44,442 nucleotides of DNA, taken from contig JADKBL010000022.1 in the NCBI GenBank assembly GCA_016718875.1, forward strand, positions 1 to 44,442, written 5' to 3'. This DNA is from Bacteroidota bacterium. Its GTDB lineage: Bacteria; Bacteroidota; Bacteroidia; Bacteroidales; VadinHA17. The notes below the pieces were generated by a model that did no database searches, had not been told where the DNA came from, and worked only from the letters and a program-made list of their open reading frames with translations. The number at the start of each line of letters is the position of its first letter. The first letter of the stretch is position 1. This document shows positions 35,382-43,197 of this stretch, piece by piece. The translations under genes and the position numbers were made by a program.

Positions 35382-36542
35382 TTGTTGTGGGGGGACAGTG
35401 TTATTATGCCCTCATGCCACAGGCGCCAACCCGATGAAAAAGGTGTCCAGGTAATGGCATACTACTACACCCGGTGGAATAATTTCAAGCCGGAGACCCT
35501 TCCTTTCGACAAGCTGACACATATTATATTCTCATTTACAGAGGTTATTGACGGGGAGATGAAATTTCCTGAAGATACTCTTGGACTTATGCTCAAAAAA
35601 CTTGTCAAAGAGAGGAAAAAATATCCGAAACTTAAGGTCATGGTGGCATGCGGTGGCTGGGCAGGCTCAAAAGGATTCTCTGAAATGGCCAGAACTGATG
35701 AAAACAGGAAGAAGTTCGTTGAAAGTGCACTTAAGTTTATAAAGGAATATGATATTGACGGAATTGACATTGACTGGGAATATCCTGGATTGCCCGGGGA
35801 CAATAACCCATATTTACCTGAGGATAAAGAGAACTTCACAAAGTTGATGTGTGAGCTCAAAACCGGCATGAATACAATATGCGATTACCTGGTTCTTACC
35901 TGGGCTTCTGCCGGATGGGAAAAAGCCTTTGAATTCATTGAACTTGACAAGGTAATGCAATGCGTCAACTATGTTAACGTGATGTCATACGATCTGGCCG
36001 GCGGTGGAGATTCATATACATCGCATCATACAAACCTCGGACTCATTAAGATGGAGGATATTCAGACAACACCTGCTGCTGCAAAAATGATCGAAGAAGG
36101 GGATTCAACAAAACCATTCTCCACTGAAAAGATTGTGAACCTGCTTCTTGACAAAGGTGTAAATCCTGCCCAGATCGTAATAGGATCTAACTTCTCCGGA
36201 AGGGCATGGCAGGGTGTTCCGCCTGAAAACAATGGCTTATATCAGCTGAACAGAGGACGCGCCAGATTAAGGGCCAGCTACTCAGTAATAAGGGAAAGTA
36301 TGGAAGATAAAAACGGTTTCGTCAGGTACTGGGATCCGATTGCTAAAGCCCCGTATCTTTACAATGCCAAGGACAGCCTGTTCATTACCTATGATGACAC
36401 TGTTTCTGTAAGGCTTAAAACAAAATACGTAGTTGATCTGGGACTTGGAGGTATAATGTTCTGGCAGCTTAGCGCCGATGCACCAAAAGACGGACTCGTT
36501 GACGCTATCTATAAAGAGAAAATGAAAAATAAAAAGGAATAA
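35382..36542 (+). CDS. GH18 chitinase-like lipoprotein, N-terminus uncertain
   Basis: The catalytic domain is clear: GVQVMAYYYTRWNNFKP opens the barrel, KVMVACGGWAG is the SxGG-like strand and DGIDIDWEYP (residues 126-135 from the TTG at 35382) carries the acid Glu133. YVNVMSYDLAGG and GGIMFWQLSAD complete the barrel. GH18 enzymes cut beta-1,4-GlcNAc links in chitin or N-glycans. The start is doubtful: an ATG at 35321 (MKKDFYLLPGKYY) fits a signal peptide but lies in another frame. The catalytic frame has a stop at 35322-35324 and only TTG starts at 35382/35385. MPSC (Cys12) could be the lipobox. A single-base indel around 35325-35380 would explain this. Confidence 0.85.
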   Translation: MLWGDSVIMPSCHRRQPDEKGVQVMAYYYTRWNNFKPETLPFDKLTHIIFSFTEVIDGEMKFPEDTLGLMLKKLVKERKKYPKLKVMVACGGWAGSKGFSEMARTDENRKKFVESALKFIKEYDIDGIDIDWEYPGLPGDNNPYLPEDKENFTKLMCELKTGMNTICDYLVLTWASAGWEKAFEFIELDKVMQCVNYVNVMSYDLAGGGDSYTSHHTNLGLIKMEDIQTTPAAAKMIEEGDSTKPFSTEKIVNLLLDKGVNPAQIVIGSNFSGRAWQGVPPENNGLYQLNRGRARLRASYSVIRESMEDKNGFVRYWDPIAKAPYLYNAKDSLFITYDDTVSVRLKTKYVVDLGLGGIMFWQLSADAPKDGLVDAIYKEKMKNKKE

Positions 36543-36600
36543 TACCGGAATTGGATTTCAATTATATATGATCCTGACAACAACAAGCTGAAGAAAATAA

Positions 36601-37668
36601 ATGGGTGTTCACAACCGATTAAAAAAGAATATGATCCCGAGAAGAGAGTTCCTTGGTTCTCTTTCTGCTGCGCTGGCGTTTTTTGCAATTCAGTCAGCGG
36701 CGGTTTCCTGTAAACAGGAGAAAAAAAGGAGCAAAATGATCCTCTCCTTTTATCTTGATGATACCAACCCTCAGATAGTATCTTCAGGAGCTTTCAGACA
36801 GTTTACAGACTACTGTTCTGCAAATGGAATTAAAGGTGAATCAAGTTTCATTCCCGGGTACAATGGGAAATCTATAATAAGTGATCATGACCAGAACCAG
36901 GCAGACTACCTGGAATATGTTAAAGAAGCCTGGTCAAAGGGAATTGATTCACATATGGAGATCATGACTCATAACACTTTGTTCGATTTTGAAACCGGAA
37001 CCAGAAATGAATCAGGAATTCATGAAGGTTTATGGCTTCACGAACCCAGTGTTACAACACAGGAATACCTTAGATACTTCAGGAATATTATCAATGAAGC
37101 TGAAAAAGCCGGAGTAAAATATACCGGACTTACATGGCCCGGTTGCGGGTGCGAAGCATGTACCAAAAGGTATGCAGAACTGAAAGAATCCGGTCCTCTG
37201 AAAATCACTCAGTCAGCTTTTGAGGCACTGCTTACTCTGGCGAGGGAAGAAAAATTCAGGAACAGGGTATTGCCAATTTTCTATGAAGCAAGCGAAACAG
37301 AATATGGAATCCATAAGAGGATAGCTGATGGCAGATATGGCGTATATGACCTGATGCCCAATGCAATGGATCATTTTGGAATATGGGAGAATTCACCTTC
37401 AAGGGTCAACCCTGATTACTACATTACAGAAGACGGCAAATCAGGAATAATCGTCAAACACCTTGAAAACAATGCGCCATATTGTATGTGGTATATGCAC
37501 TGGCAGGGACTGAATCCGGAAAAAGGAGTCGGATGGGAGGCATTTAAAACCGTTTCTCAAAGGATCGATAAACACCTCTCAGATAAGGTAATATGGATGC
37601 GGCCCGGAGATATCGTTACTGCATATCACGATGCCGGAGGGTGGGATTTCACGAATAAACTGAAATAA
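36601..37668 (+). CDS. Tat-exported lipoprotein, polysaccharide-deacetylase-like (tentative)
   Basis: A 355-residue protein with a twin-arginine signal (IPRREFLGSLSAALAFFAIQ) and lipobox AVSC (about Cys37). ATG at 36631 (MIPRREF) is an equally good start. The mature part begins MILSFYLDDTNPQIVSSGAF, with FTDYCSANGIKGESSFIPG, then SKGIDSHMEIMTHNTLF and KYTGLTWPGCGCEACTKRY. The opening 'YLDD' strand followed later by 'H-E-MTHN' loosely matches NodB-fold deacetylases (metal-binding Asp and HxxxH-type motif), but the match is incomplete. A paired-Cys motif (CGCEAC) is unusual and could bind metal. It follows the GH18 gene by 58 bp, so a role on the same aminosugar glycan is plausible inference. 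Confidence 0.55.
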   Translation: MGVHNRLKKNMIPRREFLGSLSAALAFFAIQSAAVSCKQEKKRSKMILSFYLDDTNPQIVSSGAFRQFTDYCSANGIKGESSFIPGYNGKSIISDHDQNQADYLEYVKEAWSKGIDSHMEIMTHNTLFDFETGTRNESGIHEGLWLHEPSVTTQEYLRYFRNIINEAEKAGVKYTGLTWPGCGCEACTKRYAELKESGPLKITQSAFEALLTLAREEKFRNRVLPIFYEASETEYGIHKRIADGRYGVYDLMPNAMDHFGIWENSPSRVNPDYYITEDGKSGIIVKHLENNAPYCMWYMHWQGLNPEKGVGWEAFKTVSQRIDKHLSDKVIWMRPGDIVTAYHDAGGWDFTNKLK

Positions 37669-37673
37669 CTTCA

Positions 37674-37740
37674 ATCAGCGAAAATCAGCGAGATCTGCGG
37701 TAAAATATTCTCCCGCTGATCTCGCTGATATACGCAGATA
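37674..37740. repeat. Intergenic palindromic repeat, copy 1
   Basis: An imperfect inverted repeat. The left arm is ATCAGCGAAAATCAGCG-AGATCTGCGG, the centre is TAAAATATTC and the right arm is TCCCGCTGATCTCGCTGA-TATACGCAGAT. It matches the copy at 39987-40052 over its whole length with scattered substitutions. It lies between the convergent deacetylase-like and GH-A genes, so it may also act as a bidirectional terminator. Confidence 0.8.
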
Positions 37741-37746
37741 TGAACA

Positions 37747-39879
37747 CTACCTTGTAATTATATACCAGAGTGTCTTGTACTGTGCTCCAATATTTATTAT
37801 CTGATTACCACTCTTAGTTGCGACTTTAAGCTCAGATACTTCCTTCCCGGCAGGATCAAGTGCATGGACAGAAAATTTTTCCATATCCCTGAAAATAATT
37901 TTCGCAGGAATTCCTTCCGCTTTGCTTGGTGACTTACCCCATTCACCTCCCAATGTGGTATATTTATCATCCCATTTCCAGTCACTGTTTTCAACCCTTC
38001 CGGCTGCTACAAGTAACACTTTGGAGGATTCTTCCACAGGTTTACCGTCAAGCGATGTGAGTGTAATTGCTGCCCAGTTGTATCTTGTGGTATCCATCTC
38101 TATTGTTACAGAACCCAGTTCAATACTTTTGCCGCCAATATACCCGACTGCTACTTTCACGGCTGGTGCATTGACTTTATAAACAGCATTGATTGAATCC
38201 TTATTTTCCCATATTATTTCCCCTGTTTCGCTAACCCATGGTCCTTCAGGTACTTCTGTTTTTTCAGACAAGGCAAGCTCTTTCGCTTTCATGTCCACAC
38301 TTAATGGATGAAGAAGTGTAAGCGCATTTACCGAACCTGCAGCTTCCCATATATAATTCATGTTTGTCACGTGGAGCTTAAGTTTGTCACCGGCTTTAAC
38401 AAGTTCTCCCGGGACTGATTCCTCCGGCAGTCCGAGTTTAACATAATGTTCTCCCGGTTTGACACCCCCCATCCTGAACATTACTGCTCCACCGGGAATA
38501 AATATCTGTTTCAGCGGATGTCCGCTTGTCTGGAAGAAACCGTTAATCATTCCTGAATTATAAGGGAATCCGGTGTCAAAATGATAAATGCCATCAAAAT
38601 CCTGGAAAGCAGAAAATGAGTTCAGCATGGGATACATCTCGGCAACAAAGAAGTTTGGCGCAGGATGATCATACTCGCTGATTGTCAGAGGCATTCCATC
38701 AACCCTGTGTTGACCAAAACGCAAAAGAGTGCCTCCCTTTTTGTCAGATACCATTGAAGAGTTTCTTATTGTCCATTCGGTTCTTGACCAGCTTCTGCCG
38801 GGAAATGAAGGATGCTCCCAGTAAGAATGCATATCGATGAAATCGGCATATTTTGATTCCCTCAAAACCCCGGCCACACCACTGTACGAAGCCTGGGTTT
38901 CACTGACAAGTGCCCTGACTTTCAGATCATTCTTATAGTAATCAACCATCTCTTTGGCATATGACATTTCAGTATCAACCAGAAATCTCCAGAGAGCCTC
39001 TTTCTGCTTATCCGTTGAACTATCATTATAGCCGGTTATGATCTTAATAATATCTGCTCCTCCGGCATTCTTTTTATAATCAGGATGTGAATTGAGCCAT
39101 GTGCTCCATAAACCTTTCAGAAATGCCATATGTGCCTTGTTAAGCTTTGGTAAAAGATACCAGCTGGAAAGAAGTGAGTTTTCATTATTTACTTCAACAA
39201 ATGCCACAGCAGGTTCATCAACATATGTTGTTCCGGTATAAGGATTTTTGTGAGTAAGAAGCATTTTTGCATACTCTTTCTGCTTTTCAATATATGGCCT
39301 GTAAAACTGGTCGATGGTCTTGCCATAATTGAACTGCTCAACTCCAACATAGTCCATACCCGGATAATTGCCTGATACATGCGTGTTTATATTGGAATAT
39401 ATACCGTGCAGTTTCAGCTGATAGACCAGCCAGTCAAGCTTATCAAGCTGATCGGGATCAAGGGCTTTTTTCTCTTTATCCCATATCCCTCCGGGAGCCG
39501 ATTGATTATCCATGTGGTGAAACCTCATTACATTCATGCCAAGCTTTTTCAAGCGGGCTGCCAGTGCCGTTGAGGTTTCTTTATCGGGAAAACACGATCC
39601 GAAGGTAAGATTATCGCCAAAAAAACGGATCCGGGTTCCTTTGCCGTCAGCAAAATGTCCGTCTTTAAGAGTTATATAACCTGAACTTCCGGCAATTTCT
39701 GAATTAAGAAACGACATATCCACCACCGTGGCAGAGCTATCGAGGTCGGGGATCACAAATTCAAACCAACCATATTCACGGGTCTGGTCAGCCTGCTGGC
39801 AGGATGTCATCATCATCAATGCAATGGCGGAGACCAGCAGAATATTAACGCCGGGTCTCAGGTAAAATGATTTTTTCAT
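37747..39879 (-). CDS. Clan GH-A glycoside hydrolase lipoprotein (GH5-like)
   Basis: A 710-residue lipoprotein (lipobox MTSC, Cys27). After a short N-terminal domain, the barrel begins with GTRIRFFGDNLTFGSCFPD and RLKKLGMNVMRFHHMDN. The clan A acid/base is Glu233 in FVEVNNENSLLSSW and the nucleophile candidate is Glu402 in LTISEYDHPAPN. VDMHSYWEHPSF-like strands lie between them (IDMHSYWEHP, about 348-357). The C-terminal 250 residues are beta-rich. This resembles large GH5/GH-A cellulase- or mannanase-like proteins, but I cannot assign a subfamily. Palindromic repeats flank the gene on both sides (37674-37740 and 39987-40052). Confidence 0.78.
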   Translation of the reverse strand: MKKSFYLRPGVNILLVSAIALMMMTSCQQADQTREYGWFEFVIPDLDSSATVVDMSFLNSEIAGSSGYITLKDGHFADGKGTRIRFFGDNLTFGSCFPDKETSTALAARLKKLGMNVMRFHHMDNQSAPGGIWDKEKKALDPDQLDKLDWLVYQLKLHGIYSNINTHVSGNYPGMDYVGVEQFNYGKTIDQFYRPYIEKQKEYAKMLLTHKNPYTGTTYVDEPAVAFVEVNNENSLLSSWYLLPKLNKAHMAFLKGLWSTWLNSHPDYKKNAGGADIIKIITGYNDSSTDKQKEALWRFLVDTEMSYAKEMVDYYKNDLKVRALVSETQASYSGVAGVLRESKYADFIDMHSYWEHPSFPGRSWSRTEWTIRNSSMVSDKKGGTLLRFGQHRVDGMPLTISEYDHPAPNFFVAEMYPMLNSFSAFQDFDGIYHFDTGFPYNSGMINGFFQTSGHPLKQIFIPGGAVMFRMGGVKPGEHYVKLGLPEESVPGELVKAGDKLKLHVTNMNYIWEAAGSVNALTLLHPLSVDMKAKELALSEKTEVPEGPWVSETGEIIWENKDSINAVYKVNAPAVKVAVGYIGGKSIELGSVTIEMDTTRYNWAAITLTSLDGKPVEESSKVLLVAAGRVENSDWKWDDKYTTLGGEWGKSPSKAEGIPAKIIFRDMEKFSVHALDPAGKEVSELKVATKSGNQIINIGAQYKTLWYIITR

Positions 39880-39986
39880 AGGTAATCACAGATAATTAAT
39901 GAATAGGGAAACAATGATCCAACAATTTACAAAAAGAATCCGGAATGAATATTGGATTCTAATTTTTATTATTCAGGTATGATGTC

Positions 39987-40052
39987 TCTGCGATAATCAG
40001 CGTGATCTGCGGGAAGATTTTTTCCCGCTGATCGCGCAGATTATCGCAGATT
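39987..40052. repeat. Intergenic palindromic repeat, copy 2
   Basis: An imperfect inverted repeat with arms TCTGCGATAATCAGCGTGATC-TGCGGGAA and TTCCCGCTGATC-GCGCAGATTATCGCAGA, and a GATTTT-type centre. It corresponds base for base to copy 1 with a handful of differences, several compensating between arms. Its right end touches the stop codon of the GH18 gene (40051-40053). Confidence 0.8.
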
Positions 40053-41109
40053 AAGGCTTTATAGCTTTATCAATGGCATTCAGCAAGCTGGTACTGTCTA
40101 CGCTGCTATCCTGTCCAATTTCCCAGATCATTATGCCTGCATAACCATTATCAACAACATACCGGGTCTTTTTTGTCATTGTGATTATCCCGTTATAATA
40201 GATATTATTGATTCTGTCCGTCAGGTATGCATCCTCAGATAATTTAAGGATATCTGAATAGGATATCCCTTCCCCTCCGTTGTTATCGAAATCCCTTCCA
40301 TAAAATGGGACTCCCAGAAGAATTTTCTCTTTTGGCCACTTCCTGTAATTCACCCAATATGCCAATCCCATTGCAGATAACGTATTTCCGGATCCTATCG
40401 ACTGCTCAAATGATGAATGGGGACCCGGCGATGTCCATGGCCCGGAAAAATCATAACACATAATCTGGATATCATCCACATATTGCACGACATCCGTATA
40501 AAAATGGGCTCCAGACCAATGAGATGCCCCGAGATCAATTGAAATACCTTTATTATAAGGTTTCAGCTTCGATCTAAGGCTGCTCATAATATACACAAAT
40601 GCACTGCTCTCCGATTGTATAACACTATTGTTCCTGTAACCCGACCAATACTCCCAGTCGATGTCAACACCATCAAGACAATATTCAAAAACGTATTGGG
40701 ATATCTCATTAATTAAGCGCTGCATATACACCTGTTCTGTTGTTATCCAGGCAAAATTGGTGGATCCATCTCCTCCTCCAACGGAAAAATAAACTTCAAC
40801 ACCATGAGCATGTGCACTATCCCTAAGCTGTTTTGTAAGAGTAAGATCCTTTGTATTCAGTGTCCCATCGGCATTTGGTATGGCAAAGGCATAAACAATC
40901 CTTGTGTACTTATCCCAGTCAATTTCTGAAACAGGAAGTGAATTATGCCGCCATGAGGGATAAAATCCCACCACTTTGTGTTGAGCATTTTTAGGAATGA
41001 ATATTTCGGTACACAGTGGTTTGTCGAGATATATTTCTTCTTCTTTTTCCTTAATGCAGCTAATCAGAAATATAGAAAAGAGAAAAAATGCAAATCTCAA
41101 AATCCGCAT
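40051..41109 (-). CDS. GH18 chitinase-like lipoprotein
   Basis: A 352-residue protein from ATG at 41109 (MRILRFAFFLFSIFLISC, lipobox Cys18). The frame extends 11 codons upstream, but those residues do not suit a signal peptide. The GH18 core is complete: HKVVGFYPSWRHNSL, TRIVYAFAIPNADGTL, EVYFSVGGGDGSTNF, LDGVDIDWEYWSGY (acid Glu153), IQIMCYDFSGPW, LGVPFYGRDF and GIMIWEIGQD. It is a single-domain enzyme without a visible chitin-binding module. It and the other GH18 (35382-36542) are not close copies. The gene lies 38 bp after the cytoplasmic nitrilase, so it may belong to that transcript. Confidence 0.9.
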   Translation of the reverse strand: MRILRFAFFLFSIFLISCIKEKEEEIYLDKPLCTEIFIPKNAQHKVVGFYPSWRHNSLPVSEIDWDKYTRIVYAFAIPNADGTLNTKDLTLTKQLRDSAHAHGVEVYFSVGGGDGSTNFAWITTEQVYMQRLINEISQYVFEYCLDGVDIDWEYWSGYRNNSVIQSESSAFVYIMSSLRSKLKPYNKGISIDLGASHWSGAHFYTDVVQYVDDIQIMCYDFSGPWTSPGPHSSFEQSIGSGNTLSAMGLAYWVNYRKWPKEKILLGVPFYGRDFDNNGGEGISYSDILKLSEDAYLTDRINNIYYNGIITMTKKTRYVVDNGYAGIMIWEIGQDSSVDSTSLLNAIDKAIKP

Positions 41110-41147
41110 TGTATTAACATAAGATTTTAAGTTGCAAATCACTTGTC

Positions 41148-42122
41148 TTACCTGTATTTATCCTGTATCTCCGTAGCCTCTCTTAGCTGCTCATCAAAAG
41201 AAGGAAGATCGAATTCCCGGAGTATATCATTTACTTTTACATCCGGATGAAGACTTTCTATTGAAGCCCAGTTCTCAGGATGGTAAATTTTGATCCGGAT
41301 CTTCCTGCCGTATTTTTTTTGAATATCGTCAAACCTTCTGACCTGAGGCCAGATATGTATCAGTTTCTTCTCCAGATTTACAGGGGCACATACCCATCTG
41401 GCAAACTCTCCGTCAGAGGCAATTGTATCTCCGCTGATATCAATAATACGTGCATCTTCACCTGTTGCTGAAGCAATGTAATAATGATTCATCCAGGCCC
41501 TGTGATTCAGAAGATCACCAAATGGTCCCTGTGAAGGAAAGAAGACTATTTCTGCACCGTCTCTCCACAGCGATCGCCAGTTCTCATGCCAGTAACCGTC
41601 CATGCATATCTGCATACCTACTGTCCCGAAATCGGTTTTAAAAACAGGTGGTTTCAGATCACCCGGGGTCACTCCTCCTCCTTTGTAATATTTTTCCGGA
41701 ATAATCTCTGTGTCAACCGGATGAATTTTATGATATACTCCGCTTATCTTGCCATTCCTGTCAAGAAGAATTGAACTGTTGTAGAAATGTCCATCCTTCT
41801 TTGTAACGACCGGACAAACCACATAACAGTTATGGTTTCGGGCAACCTCGGCCATAACACTGGTTGCCGGTCCGGGATTAGTCTCATCTTCAGCAATCTC
41901 CTCCAGAGTCTTTTTCTCTTTTACCCATGAAATATTGTATGTCTCCGGAATCACTATAACATCAGGTTCCAGAGAATAGACACTTTCCATCCTTTCAAGG
42001 ATATCTTTTATTCTCATGTCAATTTTATCGACCGGCCACAGGTTCTTCAGGCTTATACAGGCAATCCATACCTCACGTGGCAGGCGGTTTTCTCTTTTTA
42101 CCATCTCTTTCATACTGATCAT
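41148..42122 (-). CDS. Nitrilase-superfamily carbon-nitrogen hydrolase, cytoplasmic paralogue
   Basis: A 324-residue protein without a signal peptide. The nitrilase catalytic triad is intact: Glu60 in VIVIPETYN, Lys132 in VYHKIHPV and Cys173 in GMQICMDGYWHENW. The superfamily hydrolyses nitriles, amides or carbamoyl compounds; the branch cannot be told by eye. It begins 1 bp after the stop of the exported paralogue (42124-43197), with which it shares segment order and motifs throughout (LxxLWP, NPGPATSVMAE versus DTPGPVILLIAE, YHKIHPV, GMQIC). The pair looks like a tandem duplication with different cellular addresses. Confidence 0.88.
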   Translation of the reverse strand: MISMKEMVKRENRLPREVWIACISLKNLWPVDKIDMRIKDILERMESVYSLEPDVIVIPETYNISWVKEKKTLEEIAEDETNPGPATSVMAEVARNHNCYVVCPVVTKKDGHFYNSSILLDRNGKISGVYHKIHPVDTEIIPEKYYKGGGVTPGDLKPPVFKTDFGTVGMQICMDGYWHENWRSLWRDGAEIVFFPSQGPFGDLLNHRAWMNHYYIASATGEDARIIDISGDTIASDGEFARWVCAPVNLEKKLIHIWPQVRRFDDIQKKYGRKIRIKIYHPENWASIESLHPDVKVNDILREFDLPSFDEQLREATEIQDKYR

Positions 42123-42123
42123 T

Positions 42124-43197
42124 TTAAAGTCTGTATTTTACCTGAGCCTCTTCAGAGGACTTAATATTTTCATCAACTGTTGACAGTCCGAACTCTCTTA
42201 CAACATCCATGACTTTAAGGTCAGTATCCAGACTGGCTATTGTTATGATACTTGTATTATCCCGTACCTTGATTTCAAGCTTTGAGCCATACTTTTTAAA
42301 TATCTCCGGTATTTTATCATTCGTTGGCCATGTGCAGGTGTTTACCTTTTCAAGGTTGATCCTTGCCCAGGAATATCTGACAAAGGTGCTGCTTGAATCA
42401 AGATCGCTGCCTGACATGTCCACTATCCTGGAATCCTGTCCGGTAGCTGATACAATATAGTATCCGAACCTTTCCGCATAATGGTTTAGTATCCTACCTC
42501 CGGGAAATGCTGAAGGAAACATAACAATCTCAGCTCCCTTCTTCCTGCAGTTTTCCCATCCGTCAATCCAGTTTGCATCATAGCAGATCTGCATACCGAC
42601 TTTTCCGAAATCGGTAGTCACAACAGGCTGATCAAATGATCCGGGTTTAATACCTACATCATCGGTCGGTCCTGATGGCAGGATTTCAGATTTAACCGGA
42701 TGAATTTTATGATAAGCTCCTGCTATATTGCCTTTTCTGTCAATCAGAAGACAACTATTGAAGTAGTTTCCATCCTTCTTTGTGTAGATTGGACATGCAA
42801 CATAACTGTTGTACTTTTTTGCAAATTCTGCTATGAGTAAAATAACCGGACCAGGAGTATCTTCACTTTCCGCAACTTCACTGATCCTGTATTGTTCTGA
42901 TACCCACATTGTATCAAACAGCTCAGGCAGGCAGATCAGGTCCGGCTCAATGCCGGCAACAAGTTCCATCCTCTGAAGAATCCGTGTGATCCTTGATTCC
43001 CTGGTGGTATCGGGCCACAATCCCCGGAGGTCAACTCCTGCAATTATAATCTCACGTGGTAACTTCTTCTTTACCTCATCAGTAGATGAACTGCACGACG
43101 GAATGGCCGCACCAACTATGCCTGCACCAATGCCTGCTGAAGTCTTCCTGATGAAGTTCCTTCGTGAAAAGCTCTTTGAATTATTCATCTTAACCAT
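42124..43197 (-). CDS. Nitrilase-superfamily carbon-nitrogen hydrolase, Tat-exported paralogue
   Basis: A 357-residue protein. The N-terminus SRRNFIRKTSAGIGAGIVG followed by AAIPSC (Cys35) is a twin-arginine signal with lipobox, so it should act in the periplasm. The triad Glu92 (ICLPELFD), Lys164 (AYHKIHPV) and Cys205 (VGMQICYDANW) is intact. The start is ATG at 43197; ATG at 43188 (MNNSKSF) is also possible. It overlaps the 3' end of the MttB gene by 8 bp and is followed after 1 bp by its cytoplasmic paralogue. This gene order (methyltransferase, exported nitrilase, cytoplasmic nitrilase) suggests one transcript and a shared substrate class. Confidence 0.88.
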   Translation of the reverse strand: MVKMNNSKSFSRRNFIRKTSAGIGAGIVGAAIPSCSSSTDEVKKKLPREIIIAGVDLRGLWPDTTRESRITRILQRMELVAGIEPDLICLPELFDTMWVSEQYRISEVAESEDTPGPVILLIAEFAKKYNSYVACPIYTKKDGNYFNSCLLIDRKGNIAGAYHKIHPVKSEILPSGPTDDVGIKPGSFDQPVVTTDFGKVGMQICYDANWIDGWENCRKKGAEIVMFPSAFPGGRILNHYAERFGYYIVSATGQDSRIVDMSGSDLDSSSTFVRYSWARINLEKVNTCTWPTNDKIPEIFKKYGSKLEIKVRDNTSIITIASLDTDLKVMDVVREFGLSTVDENIKSSEEAQVKYRL

